A stretch of 64,000 nucleotides of DNA. Origin: Streptococcus oralis subsp. dentisani. Its GTDB lineage: Bacteria > Bacillota > Bacilli > Lactobacillales > Streptococcaceae. The position numbers were made by a program, and so were the translations under genes. The notes below the pieces were generated by a model. That model was not told the origin of the DNA. It made no database searches and worked only from the letters and a program-made list of their open reading frames with translations. Shown here piece by piece: positions 36,499 to 47,206 of this stretch. The DNA lies in contig NZ_CP034442.1 in the NCBI RefSeq assembly GCF_007475365.1, forward strand, positions 558,001 to 622,000. Reading direction: 5' to 3'. The stretch's first letter is position 1. Every line of letters begins with the position of its first letter.

Positions 36499-37461
36499 AT
36501 GGAAACTTACTACAAAGCCATTAACTGGAATGCCATCGAAGATGTCATCGACAAATCAACTTGGGAAAAGCTGACGGAGCAATTCTGGCTCGATACGCGT
36601 ATCCCCTTGTCAAATGACCTAGACGACTGGAGAAAACTATCAAACAAAGAAAAAGACTTGGTTGGAAAAGTCTTTGGTGGTTTGACCCTTTTGGATACCA
36701 TGCAATCTGAAACAGGAGTTCAGGCGCTTCGCTCAGACATCCGTACACCGCATGAGGAAGCTGTTTTCAACAACATCCAGTTTATGGAGTCTGTCCACGC
36801 AAAATCTTACTCTTCTATCTTTTCAACCTTGAATACCAAGGCTGAAATCGAAGAAATCTTTGAATGGACCAACACTAACCCCTACCTTCAAAGAAAAGCT
36901 GAAATTATCAACGAAATCTACCTCAATGGTACGCCTCTTGAAAAGAAGGTTGCCAGCGTCTTCCTTGAAACCTTCCTCTTCTACTCTGGTTTCTTTACAC
37001 CGCTCTACTATCTAGGTAACAACAAACTTGCCAATGTTGCGGAAATTATCAAGTTGATTATCCGTGACGAATCTGTTCACGGAACTTACATTGGTTATAA
37101 ATTCCAACTCGGTTTCAATGAATTACCTGAAGAAGAGCAAGAAAAACTTAAAGAATGGATGTACGACCTGCTCTATACCCTCTATGAGAACGAAGAAGGT
37201 TATACAGAAAGTCTCTATGACGGTGTTGGTTGGACCGAAGAAGTTAAAACCTTCCTTCGCTACAATGCCAATAAGGCCCTTATGAATCTAGGACAAGATC
37301 CACTCTTCCCAGATTCAGCTGATGATGTCAACCCAATCGTTATGAACGGTATTTCAACAGGAACATCCAACCACGACTTCTTCTCTCAAGTCGGAAATGG
37401 TTACCTCCTTGGTGAAGTTGAAGCTATGCAAGATGAGGATTACAACTACGGTTTAGACTAA
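36499..37461 (+). CDS. nrdF: Class Ib ribonucleotide reductase, beta subunit
   Basis: This 320-aa NrdF holds the dimanganese/diiron-tyrosyl radical cofactor that starts the reaction in NrdE. Metal-ligand motifs appear as MQSETGVQ, FMESVHAKSYSSIF (Glu and His) and IIRDESVHGTYIGYKF (Glu and His). Family length and C-terminal tail are normal. No nrdI is next to it in this window; the flavodoxin needed for manganese cofactor assembly must be elsewhere. Confidence 0.96.
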   Translation: METYYKAINWNAIEDVIDKSTWEKLTEQFWLDTRIPLSNDLDDWRKLSNKEKDLVGKVFGGLTLLDTMQSETGVQALRSDIRTPHEEAVFNNIQFMESVHAKSYSSIFSTLNTKAEIEEIFEWTNTNPYLQRKAEIINEIYLNGTPLEKKVASVFLETFLFYSGFFTPLYYLGNNKLANVAEIIKLIIRDESVHGTYIGYKFQLGFNELPEEEQEKLKEWMYDLLYTLYENEEGYTESLYDGVGWTEEVKTFLRYNANKALMNLGQDPLFPDSADDVNPIVMNGISTGTSNHDFFSQVGNGYLLGEVEAMQDEDYNYGLD

Positions 37462-37475
37462 TTTGACCAATCATT

Positions 37476-37515
37476 CAAAATATCATGGTTTGTTTAAAAC
37501 AACCATGGTATTTTT
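37476..37515 (+). terminator. Terminator of nrdF
   Basis: An AATATCATGGTT/AACCATGGTATT stem with an ~10-nt loop followed by TTTTTG. Confidence 0.85.
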
Positions 37516-37539
37516 GTTTTTGTTTTGTTTTGTTTTTTT
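37511..37539. promoter_or_regulatory. TTTTGTTT repeat tract upstream of lacR (LacR-type operator?)
   Basis: A run of TTTTTGTTTTTGTTTTGTTTTG-like units lies directly before the lacR promoter region. Similar TTTTGTTT clusters occur before lacA and gatA, which suggests LacR-type operators and autoregulation. Confidence 0.45.
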
Positions 37540-37600
37540 CTATTTGATTGATTGAGCGTTTTATGGTAAGATAATAATAGTAGAAATCGAGGTGACAAGG

Positions 37601-38368
37601 ATGCTGAAGCAAGAAAAACTAGATAGTATTTTAGAAACAGTGAATACTAAAGGAACCATTACCGTAAAAGAAATCATGACGCGTCTGGATGTGTCAGATA
37701 TGACAGCTCGCCGCTACTTACAAGAATTAGCAGATAAGGATTTGCTGGTTCGTGTGCATGGTGGTGCTGAAAAACTTCGTACAGGTTCTCTATTAAACAA
37801 CGAACGCTCAAACGTCGAAAAACAAGGCTTACAGATTGCTGAAAAACAAGAAATTAGCCGTTTTGCAGGTCATTTGATTGACGAAGGTGAAACCATTTTT
37901 ATCGGGCCAGGAACAACCTTAGAATGTTTTGCTCGTGAGCTCCCAATTGATAATATTCGTGTTGTAACAAACAGTCTTCCTGTTTTTCTCATCCTAAACG
38001 AACGAAAACTAACAGATCTGATCTTGATTGGCGGAAATTATCGCTCTATCACTGGTGCTTTTGTAGGAACACTTACCTTACAGGATTTGACCAATCTTCA
38101 GTTCTCTAAGGCTTTTGTAAGTTGTAATGGTATCAAGGATAAGGCTATTGCCACCTTCAGTGAGGAAGAGGGCGAAGCGCAACGAATCGCCTTGAACAAT
38201 GCCAATAAAAAATACTTACTGGCAGACCACAGCAAGTTTAATAAGTTTGATTTTTACACTTTCTACAATATCTCAGAGATTGATACAATCGTTTCAGATT
38301 CCAAACTGAGTCAGGAGACATTTGAAGATCTGTCGAAACAAACAACCATTCTTTTATCAAAACCATAA
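37601..38368 (+). CDS. lacR: DeoR-family lactose phosphotransferase repressor LacR
   Basis: This 255-aa protein has an N-terminal DeoR helix-turn-helix (GTITVKEIMTRLDVSDMTARRYLQEL) and the sugar-phosphate-sensing DeoR C-terminal domain (FIGPGTTLECFARELP, VVTNSLPVFLIL, GGNYRSITGAFVG). LacR responds to tagatose-6-phosphate and represses the tagatose pathway genes. The ATG at 37601 follows GAGGTGACAAG; a GTG at 37592 is less likely. It is convergent with the lac cluster, sharing a bidirectional terminator with lacG. Confidence 0.88.
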   Translation: MLKQEKLDSILETVNTKGTITVKEIMTRLDVSDMTARRYLQELADKDLLVRVHGGAEKLRTGSLLNNERSNVEKQGLQIAEKQEISRFAGHLIDEGETIFIGPGTTLECFARELPIDNIRVVTNSLPVFLILNERKLTDLILIGGNYRSITGAFVGTLTLQDLTNLQFSKAFVSCNGIKDKAIATFSEEEGEAQRIALNNANKKYLLADHSKFNKFDFYTFYNISEIDTIVSDSKLSQETFEDLSKQTTILLSKP

Positions 38369-38369
38369 A

Positions 38370-38401
38370 AATTCCCCTGCCTTTTGGTGGGGAATTTTTG
38401 T
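38370..38401. terminator. Bidirectional terminator between lacR and lacG
   Basis: An AAAAATTCCCC/GGGGAATTTTT stem with a 10-nt loop sits between the convergent genes. Confidence 0.9.
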
Positions 38402-38407
38402 TGAATT

Positions 38408-39826
<1,419 letters not shown>

Positions 39827-39898
39827 TCAAGAAATAGAAATGAGATGGGGGTATAGTTGGGAGGAGTTCCTCCATCTCACTTCTTCGCTATTTACATT

Positions 39899-41593
39899 TT
39901 ATTCTTCGAACTGCGCTTGAACAAAGGCAAGAGCGCCTTTTCCATCGCGAGTCAATTTAATGTATTGGCCACCTTCTGTCTTAGCAAGTTTGATACCAAG
40001 TTTGTCAGTTTCGGCCTTCATGTCTTCAAAGTTTGAAGCAACTTGAGGAGCAAGGATAACCAGATCAAACTCAGGCAACATTTCACGGTGAGCACCATAG
40101 CCACCAGCTGCTGCTTTAACAGGAACTTTGTACTCTGCAGCTGCCTTGTTTAGAGCATTTGCAAGGAGACCACTTGTACCTCCTCCTGCACAGAGAACGA
40201 GAACATTTGTTTTTTCTGTGATTGTGTTTTGCGCTGCTTCTACACCTGCTTTTTCAAGAATAGCATCTGCTTTGGCAGTATTGAAGTTTGCTGCTACTTT
40301 TTCTTTCAATTCATCATTGGCTTTACCTGAACGCTCTTCTTCAAGAATTTGTTCATCATAAACCTTGAGGAATGGATAGTAGATGGCTACGTCAACAAGG
40401 ATTAACAAAGCAGCAAGTACAAATGACAAGAATTGGAAGTTTGTACCGAGAACAATACCGAGCGGACCTGGTGTTGTCCAAGGAAGGTTGGCAGTAAATG
40501 AGTTCATGCCAAGCGTTTCAATGAAGAATTTAAAGATCCATACGTTGGCAATTGGCGCAAAGATAAATGGAATAAAGAAAATTGGGTTCAAGACAAGTGG
40601 TGCACCAAACAGGATTGGTTCGTTTACTCCAAAGAATGTTGGAACAACAGACGCACGTCCGATTGCACGGTTACGTTTTGATTTTGTTAACCACATGAAC
40701 ATGAAAGGAACAACTAGTGTTGCACCAGTACCACCCATGGTAACGATAAACATTTGTGTACCAGAAGTAAGGATCTTATCCGCATGCATCCCTTGTTGGA
40801 GAAGGTTCAAGTTGACTTCAGCATTTGCATAGGTAATAGCTGCGATAGCAGGTTCGACGATTGAAGGACCGTGGATACCAACAAACCAGAAGAAGGCAAA
40901 GGCTCCAAAGATAATGGTAATACCTAGATAACCATCAGCAGCAGAGAATAATGGTGCAAAGAATTTACCGATTGATTCTGCAACGCTGGCTCCAACAAAC
41001 TGGCGAGCAAGTAAATCAAGGACATAAAGAGAAACAACAGATAGAGTGAATGGAATCACATCTTTAAAAACTTGTGAGATATTGGGTGGAACTTCGTCAG
41101 GCATACGAATAGTGACGTTGTTCTTAACACAAACCTTATAGATGGCTACAGTAACAAAGGCAGCAAGGAAGGCTGAAAGCAAACCTTTTGTTCCAAGGAA
41201 TCCTGTTGCAAAGCCACCTTCAATCGGATCAGCTGCCAACATCAACAAACCAACAATCGCAGCCAACAGTGTTGACATATAGTTGACTTGGTTGGTTTTT
41301 TCCATGCTACGGTTTACTGAGTCCGTCAATGACTTAGCTGTTGTACCAGCTACCAAGAGAGCCAGAATCCCCATTGAATAGCTATAAGGTTTCATGAGGA
41401 GATTGACAACTTCATCAGACCATTTAAAGCCCCATGAGTTTGGTACAAAAGCAATCAAGATAAAGATACTTGAGAAGAGAATGACAGGCATACCAGCAAT
41501 GAAACCATCACGAATGGCACGAAGATAGATATTACGAGATAGTTTCTCAAAGAAAGGTTTTCCTTTCTCAATAAATTCAATTAATTTATTCAT
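39899..41593 (-). CDS. lacE: Lactose PTS transporter, IICB component
   Basis: This 564-aa membrane protein transports and phosphorylates lactose. An N-terminal IIC domain of about ten helices (residues ~20-410, with [12 protein letters not shown] and [20 protein letters not shown]) is followed by a linker and a cytoplasmic IIB domain. The phospho-cysteine of IIB is in [15 protein letters not shown]. Its start overlaps the lacF stop (TAATG). Confidence 0.97.
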   Translation of the reverse strand: MNKLIEFIEKGKPFFEKLSRNIYLRAIRDGFIAGMPVILFSSIFILIAFVPNSWGFKWSDEVVNLLMKPYSYSMGILALLVAGTTAKSLTDSVNRSMEKTNQVNYMSTLLAAIVGLLMLAADPIEGGFATGFLGTKGLLSAFLAAFVTVAIYKVCVKNNVTIRMPDEVPPNISQVFKDVIPFTLSVVSLYVLDLLARQFVGASVAESIGKFFAPLFSAADGYLGITIIFGAFAFFWFVGIHGPSIVEPAIAAITYANAEVNLNLLQQGMHADKILTSGTQMFIVTMGGTGATLVVPFMFMWLTKSKRNRAIGRASVVPTFFGVNEPILFGAPLVLNPIFFIPFIFAPIANVWIFKFFIETLGMNSFTANLPWTTPGPLGIVLGTNFQFLSFVLAALLILVDVAIYYPFLKVYDEQILEEERSGKANDELKEKVAANFNTAKADAILEKAGVEAAQNTITEKTNVLVLCAGGGTSGLLANALNKAAAEYKVPVKAAAGGYGAHREMLPEFDLVILAPQVASNFEDMKAETDKLGIKLAKTEGGQYIKLTRDGKGALAFVQAQFEE

Positions 41594-41910
41594 TACTTAA
41601 CTCCTCTCTTGTAGAGTTCGATTAAATGGTGCATCAAATCTTTTAACAAGATAGTTGTCATCAAGTGATCCTGGCCATGCATCATGGTTACACTATAGGC
41701 CAAATCTTCACCAGCTGCTTCCTTAGTCAATAGACTTGTTTGCGCGTGATGAGCCTCGGCGATACAGCCACCAGCTTCCTCGACTAAGCTATCTGCTTTC
41801 GCAAAATCGCCAGCTTCAGCAGCCTTCAAGGCTTCCAATAGTTTTGAACGAGCATCGCCAGCATAGGCTACGATTTCAAAACCTAACAATGTTACTTCTT
41901 CTCTATTCAT
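41593..41910 (-). CDS. lacF: Lactose PTS IIA component
   Basis: This 105-aa all-helical IIA protein passes phosphate from HPr to the IIB domain of LacE. The phosphorylated histidine is in [13 protein letters not shown] second conserved block, [11 protein letters not shown], is part of the trimer metal site. It is in the tight lacT-lacF-lacE-lacG operon. Confidence 0.97.
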   Translation of the reverse strand: MNREEVTLLGFEIVAYAGDARSKLLEALKAAEAGDFAKADSLVEEAGGCIAEAHHAQTSLLTKEAAGEDLAYSVTMMHGQDHLMTTILLKDLMHHLIELYKRGVK

Positions 41911-41945
41911 GATAGAATGCTCCTTATGTATTTTTAATTAAATTT

Positions 41946-42782
41946 TTATGACAATAAACGTTGGATATGTAGAACTAGATAAACTCGTTCACTTTTATAC
42001 AAATCAAGACCCGTATGTTGCGTAATCACATCATAGATCTTGGAACCAATCTCGAACGCTTTTGGATAGGATTGTTTAATATGATCTTCCATATCCAGAA
42101 GAGATTGATTATCATCTCTGGAACGGTCTAAATAATCCAAAAAATAGTTGAGATGAATCATAAAGCGATCATAGAAATGGTTATTCTCTTTAGTTCGTTG
42201 AATAGAGTAACTCTTCAGCACTTCTTCAACATTCCTGAGAATTTCTTTCCTCTTATCAATCGACTCAACCACTTGAACTTCGTTCTCCCCTTCGGCATTG
42301 ATGAAATGATAAGCGATCCGAATAATTTCATCCTCAGGGAAATGATCTGTCAACTTCTGACGATAAATTTCAAAGGCTTCCTTTGCTATTTGAAAAGCGA
42401 CAGGATACTTGGCAGAAATATCTGGCAGATTGCTATCCTTGTACCTTCCTTGTGTTAGAGCTTGATAAGAACAGTAAATATGATCTGTCAAGGTCACATA
42501 GAGATATTCTTGAATCGGATAGTGATATTTCTTAGAAAGATTATCAATGATCTCGTAGGTCACTGTGATAAAATCAAGCGGAACATCTTTGAGAAGAGCC
42601 ATAAAGTTTTCTCTGGACTCTTCTGTCTTCATCCGAAAGATTTTCTCAACCTGATTTTCAGCAATCAAATCCCCCTTCTTCTTTCCAAATGTAATCCCTT
42701 TACCAATTACAATCACCTCTTCTCCTTTATCATTTCTGACAAGTGAAACATTGTGATTCATTGGATTTAGAATTCGATACAT
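41946..42782 (-). CDS. lacT: BglG-family antiterminator LacT
   Basis: This 278-aa antiterminator has an N-terminal RNA-binding CAT domain (ILNPMNHNVSLV...GKGITFGKKKGDLI) and two PRD domains. The PRDs carry the phosphorylatable histidines, for example in YHYPIQEYLY, IAYHFINAE, FMIHLNYFLDYL and LVLHIQRLL. When lactose is transported it binds the RAT in the leader and prevents terminator folding. The RAT/terminator is immediately upstream (42825-42899). Confidence 0.95.
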   Translation of the reverse strand: MYRILNPMNHNVSLVRNDKGEEVIVIGKGITFGKKKGDLIAENQVEKIFRMKTEESRENFMALLKDVPLDFITVTYEIIDNLSKKYHYPIQEYLYVTLTDHIYCSYQALTQGRYKDSNLPDISAKYPVAFQIAKEAFEIYRQKLTDHFPEDEIIRIAYHFINAEGENEVQVVESIDKRKEILRNVEEVLKSYSIQRTKENNHFYDRFMIHLNYFLDYLDRSRDDNQSLLDMEDHIKQSYPKAFEIGSKIYDVITQHTGLDLYKSERVYLVLHIQRLLS

Positions 42783-42824
42783 GTCAACCTCCTTTTATAT
42801 CTTAAAGGTATATGAGTACAAAAA

Positions 42825-42877
42825 ATGACCACAAATGAACTAGAAAATCCTTTGATTTCTAATCCACCTGTGATCAT
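42825..42877 (-). terminator. Conditional terminator in the lacT leader
   Basis: A 23-nt arm (42855-42877) pairs imperfectly with 42825-42847 and is followed by a T-run on the minus strand. Its 5' arm overlaps the RAT, the standard layout for BglG-type antitermination. Confidence 0.9.
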
Positions 42878-42899
42878 GCCTAATATTACTTAGTAACAC
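42870..42899 (-). promoter_or_regulatory. Ribonucleic antiterminator (RAT) for LacT
   Basis: On the minus strand GTGTTACTAAGTAATATTAGG continuing to CATGATCAC matches the RAT pattern (GTTACT...AGGCA core). It overlaps the left arm of the downstream terminator. Confidence 0.85.
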
Positions 42900-42924
42900 T
42901 CACCTTGTATTAACTTGTGATTTA

Positions 42925-42953
42925 AGTATAGCACAAGTAAGTTTTTTTGTAAA
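42925..42953 (-). promoter_or_regulatory. Promoter of lacTFEG
   Basis: TTTACA (42948-42953), a 17-bp spacer and an extended -10 TGCTATACT (hexamer 42925-42930). The -35 overlaps the cre-like site. Confidence 0.8.
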
Positions 42954-42961
42954 CCTTTACA
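42948..42961. promoter_or_regulatory. cre-like site (CcpA) at the lac promoter
   Basis: TGTAAACCTTTACA has symmetric TGTAAA/TTTACA arms and resembles the catabolite-responsive element. It covers the -35, where CcpA with HPr-Ser-P would repress in glucose. Confidence 0.7.
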
Positions 42962-43018
42962 TTCAACTTTTTTAAAAATTTTTATTTAGATCAATGTTCC
43001 TAAGATTAGGGGGAAAAC

Positions 43019-43999
43019 TTATACACGTTCAGTCCATGAAGTCGCTGTTGTTTGAAGAACCTTGTTGAGTTCGTCAATGTTCTCAAATCCAGTTGTACGT
43101 AGCCATTCACGAGCTGCTGCTTCACCGTCTTTGATGTAAGTTTCAACTGATCCAGCCCATGTTGCACGTCCACAAAGAACGCCGTTGAAGTTTGCGCCTG
43201 ATTCGTGGGCAAAGACAAGTGTTTCTTGGAAGAGTTTAGCTGACACACCTGCACTCAAGTAGATGTATGGAAGATTTGTTGCTTCGTCTTGAGCTTTGAA
43301 GAAGGCTGCTGCTTCTTCGCGAGTATGCACAATTTCACCATCACCAAAGCCTTCAACGTATTTAACATTGACTGGAACTTCCACTTTCAAGACATCGATA
43401 TTGAAGCGTGGGTCTGAGAAGACTTTCATGGCACCGATAACCTTGTGTGGTTTTACTTTCGCATATTCTGCAGAACCTGCGTCAGCGATTTTTTCATCGT
43501 AAGCGAGGATTTCAAGGAAGAATGGAATATCTTCCGCCACACACTCAGAACCGATGCGTTCGATGTAGGCTTGTTTTTGTTGGTTGAGTTCGTCAGCGCT
43601 GTCTACGTCATAGTAAAGCAAGAACTTAACAGCGTCTGCACCTTGTTCCTTGATACGTTTTGCAGACCAAACATCCAGGCAGTCTGGCAAGCGTTTGGTG
43701 CTTGTTGTGTCGTAACCAGTTTTCTCATAAGCAAGGAGAAGACCAGCATTTGGAGCAAGCGCTTTTGTAGCTGGGAGACCATACTCTGGGTCTAGAAGCA
43801 TAGATGATGCGTATTTTGTCAATTCATCTGCAACCAATACTTTAAGTTCTTCCATTTGAGCAACTGTTGGCTCTTCCGTTTGGTATTGAGCCATGAGGCG
43901 TTTCAAAGCACCACGTTGGTCAAAGGCAAGAGCTGAGATAATACCATTTTCATCTGAGAGTTTTTCTAAGCGTACACGTTTTTGTTCTGTTAAAACCAT
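43019..43999 (-). CDS. lacD: Tagatose-1,6-bisphosphate aldolase
   Basis: This 326-aa class I aldolase splits tagatose-1,6-bisphosphate to DHAP and glyceraldehyde-3-phosphate. The Schiff-base lysine is in [11 protein letters not shown]. The N-terminal [12 protein letters not shown] and the C-terminal GRATWAG phosphate site are present. It is last in lacABCD, beginning 1 bp after lacC ends. Confidence 0.97.
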   Translation of the reverse strand: MVLTEQKRVRLEKLSDENGIISALAFDQRGALKRLMAQYQTEEPTVAQMEELKVLVADELTKYASSMLLDPEYGLPATKALAPNAGLLLAYEKTGYDTTSTKRLPDCLDVWSAKRIKEQGADAVKFLLYYDVDSADELNQQKQAYIERIGSECVAEDIPFFLEILAYDEKIADAGSAEYAKVKPHKVIGAMKVFSDPRFNIDVLKVEVPVNVKYVEGFGDGEIVHTREEAAAFFKAQDEATNLPYIYLSAGVSAKLFQETLVFAHESGANFNGVLCGRATWAGSVETYIKDGEAAAREWLRTTGFENIDELNKVLQTTATSWTERV

Positions 44000-44000
44000 T

Positions 44001-44930
44001 TTATACCTCTTTTACGATTAGTTGGTCGTATAGACCTTGATAGTTAGCCATATTCACATGACCTGTCATTTTTTCTTGAGCGTTAAGCATACCAAGGACA
44101 TTGGCCTTGATGAGGAGTTCTGCATCCGATTCCCTATGAAGAAGTCCTGAGGAAATCCCTGCCACAGTAGAGTCACCAGATCCAACAGGATTGACTACCT
44201 GAATTCTAGGAATATCTACTTTATAGAAAGTATCCCCATGTTTTGCAAAAGCACCATTTGCACCAAGTGAAACGATAATCCACCCAATCCCTGCAAATAG
44301 AGGCTCTTGAAGAACTTCCTTTAATTCATCCAAATCTTCTGAAACTTCTTTCCCAAGAAGCTGAGACAATTCTTCATTATTTGGTTTGATAACTGTTGGT
44401 TTGTGTGGTGATTCAAGGACCGCCTGAAGAGCTGCACCTGAGCAGTCCAGAACAACTGATTTTCCTGCGCGATTAGCAAGTTCTACCAAGCTTGCATAGT
44501 AGTCAACTGGAAGACCTGCTGGCAGACTACCTGAGATAGCTACTACTTCCACAGTGTCAAGAAGATTTTCGAAATGAGCCAAGAAATCTTGCCCTTCTTG
44601 TTCCAGAACTTCGGGTCCTTTTTCAAGGATTTCTGTTTGGTTGTCTCCGTGGAGAATAGCGATACAGTTACGAGTTTCTCCCTGAATGGAGAAGAAATCT
44701 TTCTTTACTTGATTATCGATATTTTCAACCAAAAACTCACCAAGTTTACCACCGACCAAACCAGTAGCAGCAACAGAATCACCAAATTCTGAAAGAACTC
44801 GTGTAACATTGAGCCCTTTACCACCAGCTGTCTTGGTCACGTCCACCACACGGTTGACAGTGTCAATTTTCAATTCATCCAAAGGATAAGAAATATCAAT
44901 GGATGGATTCATTGTGACTGTTAAAATCAT
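44001..44930 (-). CDS. lacC: Tagatose-6-phosphate kinase
   Basis: This 309-aa PfkB-family kinase phosphorylates tagatose-6-phosphate to the 1,6-bisphosphate. It carries the family start [14 protein letters not shown], the [11 protein letters not shown] signature and the C-terminal [13 protein letters not shown] catalytic motif with the base aspartate. The start is 10 bp after the lacB stop. Confidence 0.96.
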   Translation of the reverse strand: MILTVTMNPSIDISYPLDELKIDTVNRVVDVTKTAGGKGLNVTRVLSEFGDSVAATGLVGGKLGEFLVENIDNQVKKDFFSIQGETRNCIAILHGDNQTEILEKGPEVLEQEGQDFLAHFENLLDTVEVVAISGSLPAGLPVDYYASLVELANRAGKSVVLDCSGAALQAVLESPHKPTVIKPNNEELSQLLGKEVSEDLDELKEVLQEPLFAGIGWIIVSLGANGAFAKHGDTFYKVDIPRIQVVNPVGSGDSTVAGISSGLLHRESDAELLIKANVLGMLNAQEKMTGHVNMANYQGLYDQLIVKEV

Positions 44931-44940
44931 GCGTCACCTC

Positions 44941-45456
44941 TTAGTCGTGGTATTCACCGCGATCCCATTTTTCAAGGAATTCTGTAAAGAAGTTTGCATC
45001 TGCTTGATGAGCATTGTGAGTTTCAACATGCTCGATTTTCGCAATCAATTTTTTGTTTTCTTCAGATGGTTTGTATTCAGCATTGATGAAAGCTTCAATG
45101 ATATCGCACATAAGCAATTCACCAGTAATCTTACCACCAAAACCAATAACGTTGGCATTGAGTTCTTCTTTAGCATAAAGAGCTGTTGTCATATCACGAA
45201 CCAAGGCAGAACGGACACCAGGAACTTTATTTACAGCGTTGTTGATACCAACACCAGTACCACAGATACATACCCCAAGATCAGCTTGACCGCTTGTAAC
45301 GGCTTCACCAACTTTTTTACCAAAGATTGGGTAGTGAGTACGTGTGTGGTCATATGTACCAAAGTCGATGACTTCATATCCTTTTGATTTCAAAAATTCT
45401 GAAACCGCCATTTTTTCATCTGTTACGATGTGGTCACATCCAATTGCAATTCTCAT
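44941..45456 (-). CDS. lacB: Galactose-6-phosphate isomerase, LacB subunit
   Basis: This 171-aa RpiB-family subunit pairs with LacA to isomerise galactose-6-phosphate to tagatose-6-phosphate. Signature sequences are [13 protein letters not shown] at the N-terminus, [20 protein letters not shown] with the catalytic Cys, and [11 protein letters not shown]. The Cys-bearing loop marks this subunit as the chemical partner; LacA lacks it. Confidence 0.97.
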   Translation of the reverse strand: MRIAIGCDHIVTDEKMAVSEFLKSKGYEVIDFGTYDHTRTHYPIFGKKVGEAVTSGQADLGVCICGTGVGINNAVNKVPGVRSALVRDMTTALYAKEELNANVIGFGGKITGELLMCDIIEAFINAEYKPSEENKKLIAKIEHVETHNAHQADANFFTEFLEKWDRGEYHD

Positions 45457-45486
45457 TTTTATCTTACCTTTCTTACTGTAATCTAA

Positions 45487-45912
45487 TTAACACATTTTGT
45501 TCAACATGTCGACACGAATCTGATGACGTCCACCGTCGTATTTACCATTAACAAAACCTTTAGCAATGTTTTTGGCCAATTCGTCACCAACAAGTTGTGC
45601 ACCCATAGTGATCATACGTGAGTTGTTGTGTCCACGAGTCATATAAGCTGAACGTTCATCTGAAACTTCTGCAGCAACCATTCCTTTGATTTTAGTTGCG
45701 ACCATGAAAGGACCAGCACCATAAGCGTCAATCACGATACCAAGATTTTGTTCTTCTTTGTTTACTTCTGCAGCAACAGCAAGAGTCACATCGACAAAGT
45801 CTTGGCCTTCTGCTGTAACATCCACTACGTGGAAGTTTTCTTTTTCCAGGAAGTCTTTCACAACTTCTTTCAATCTTAAACCTGCAGCATCTGCACCGAT
45901 AACAATAGACAT
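45487..45912 (-). CDS. lacA: Galactose-6-phosphate isomerase, LacA subunit
   Basis: This 141-aa RpiB-family subunit has [14 protein letters not shown] at its start and [18 protein letters not shown] where LacB carries its Cys loop. The [14 protein letters not shown] segment is conserved. It completes the active site of the LacAB heteromer. It is the first gene of the tagatose operon, downstream of the promoter at 46140-46168. Confidence 0.97.
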   Translation of the reverse strand: MSIVIGADAAGLRLKEVVKDFLEKENFHVVDVTAEGQDFVDVTLAVAAEVNKEEQNLGIVIDAYGAGPFMVATKIKGMVAAEVSDERSAYMTRGHNNSRMITMGAQLVGDELAKNIAKGFVNGKYDGGRHQIRVDMLNKMC

Positions 45913-46102
45913 ATTGTATACTCCTTTTTATTATTCTAGGCCAGTAAAGACTTTTATAGCTAGCAGTTTACCTACAAAAGACTTTCTAGCAGTTTATTGA
46001 CAAATTTGATTGAATGAGATGAATAACACCTTATCCAAATACAGGAAATCAATTTCCTAGAAACAATCTTTCTCCGCGAAAGAGAATATAACAAGTGATT
46101 AT

Positions 46103-46140
46103 TTGTTTGTTACAAACATCATTTGTTGCTTACAAACATA
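46103..46140. promoter_or_regulatory. Operator-like repeats at the lacA promoter
   Basis: Two units, TTTGTTTGTTACAAACAT (46102-46119) and ATTTGTTGCTTACAAACAT (46121-46139), are spaced 20 bp apart. With a TGTTTGTTTTTG tract upstream of the -35 (46177-46188), they bracket the lacA promoter, as expected for LacR. Confidence 0.6.
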
Positions 46141-46168
46141 ATATACTCCTATTTTTGGAAAAAGTCAA
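46140..46168 (-). promoter_or_regulatory. Promoter of lacABCD
   Basis: TTGACT (46163-46168), a 17-bp spacer and TATATT (46140-46145) on the minus strand, flanked by the operator-like repeats. Confidence 0.75.
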
Positions 46169-46202
46169 CAGTTAATGTTTGTTTTTGTGTTTTATTTTTT
46201 AT

Positions 46203-47099
46203 TTAAAAGATTTCAATATCAAAACCAATCTGATCAACTTTGCCTGGTCCTAAGAGACGAACGTTTTTCTTATCTTCTAGATGATTTCCTTCTTCAAGTG
46301 AAGTTGATAAACCTGACCAAGGTTCAAACGCAATGAATGGTCCCTTATTCAAAGTTGACCAAATGATGAGATTTGAGAACTCTTGGAAGTGTACTTTTAA
46401 TCCCTTCTCATGCTTACGAGAACGAAGGGCAATTGTTTTAGATTGCAACTCATCCAAAGTCACTGCATCTATACTAAACAAATCATAGCAAAGGTCTAAT
46501 ACTTTTTGCCCCTCTAGCCATGGACTTCTATCCTGGAAGTCTAACATTCCTGTTTCTGGGAAAGGACGTGGAACAGAGCAAGTCTCTTCTTTCTCAAACT
46601 CTAAATAGTAATCTTCATAGACTTCATCATCGAGTAGAGGACAATTAAATCCTGGATGACCTCCTATAAAGAATGGCATTACTTTATTCGTTTCTTTATT
46701 AAAGACTTTGTATTGAGTACGAACAGTCTTGCCGGTCACTAGATAAGTGATTTCAAGACGGAAATGATAAGGATAGTTTTGATAAGTATTCTCATCATCT
46801 TCGATAGCAAAGGTTACGCTGTTTTCTGTTTGATCAACTAAGTCAAATTCTTTTTTACGGACCAAACCATGACGAGGAATGTTTCCTTTTGTTTCTGTTC
46901 CATTTTCGTGGCTATAGAAGGCTGTGTCTTCTCTCAAAGAACCACAGATTGGAAAAAGTACTGGCGCCTGTCCACTCCAGTAAGTGGCATCTCCTTGCCA
47001 CAGATACTCAATGCCTTCTCGATCCTTGATCGACGACAAGGCGCCACCTAAGGTTTTAAACTGGACCGTTAACTGGTCTGATTTGATTTCAATTACCAT
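46203..47099 (-). CDS. lacX: Aldose 1-epimerase family protein (LacX-like)
   Basis: This 298-aa galactose-mutarotase-like protein of the LacX/YihR branch has an SSIKDREGIEYLWQGDATYW start, a central HGLVRKKEFDLV (His) and FIGGHPGFNCPL (catalytic His region), with FEPWSGLST near the end. The start at the ATG 47099 follows a GAGAAC region. LacX proteins accompany lactose genes in lactococci; a role in anomer or galactose-6-phosphate handling is inferred. A strong terminator separates it from gatC upstream. Confidence 0.85.
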   Translation of the reverse strand: MVIEIKSDQLTVQFKTLGGALSSIKDREGIEYLWQGDATYWSGQAPVLFPICGSLREDTAFYSHENGTETKGNIPRHGLVRKKEFDLVDQTENSVTFAIEDDENTYQNYPYHFRLEITYLVTGKTVRTQYKVFNKETNKVMPFFIGGHPGFNCPLLDDEVYEDYYLEFEKEETCSVPRPFPETGMLDFQDRSPWLEGQKVLDLCYDLFSIDAVTLDELQSKTIALRSRKHEKGLKVHFQEFSNLIIWSTLNKGPFIAFEPWSGLSTSLEEGNHLEDKKNVRLLGPGKVDQIGFDIEIF

Positions 47100-47133
47100 A
47101 ATGTTCTCCAACTATTTTTAGATCTTTATATAA

Positions 47134-47180
47134 AAAACTAGGTTGCCACTCCCAATGTCGGAAATTGGCAACCTAGTTTT
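47134..47180 (-). terminator. Terminator between gatC and lacX
   Basis: A 15-bp perfect stem (AAAACTAGGTTGCCA and its complement) with a 17-nt loop and a T-run on the minus strand. Confidence 0.9.
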
Positions 47181-47206
47181 CACAATTTACATTTTATAGG
47201 AGCGAA

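Noticed and set aside
37511-37539. T/G tract as a phase-variable repeat
   Set aside because: Units vary in length and lie outside coding sequence; an operator reading fits better because similar tracts precede lacA and gatA.
44899-45387. 162-aa plus-strand ORF
   Set aside because: Antisense to lacB and lacC with no start signal.
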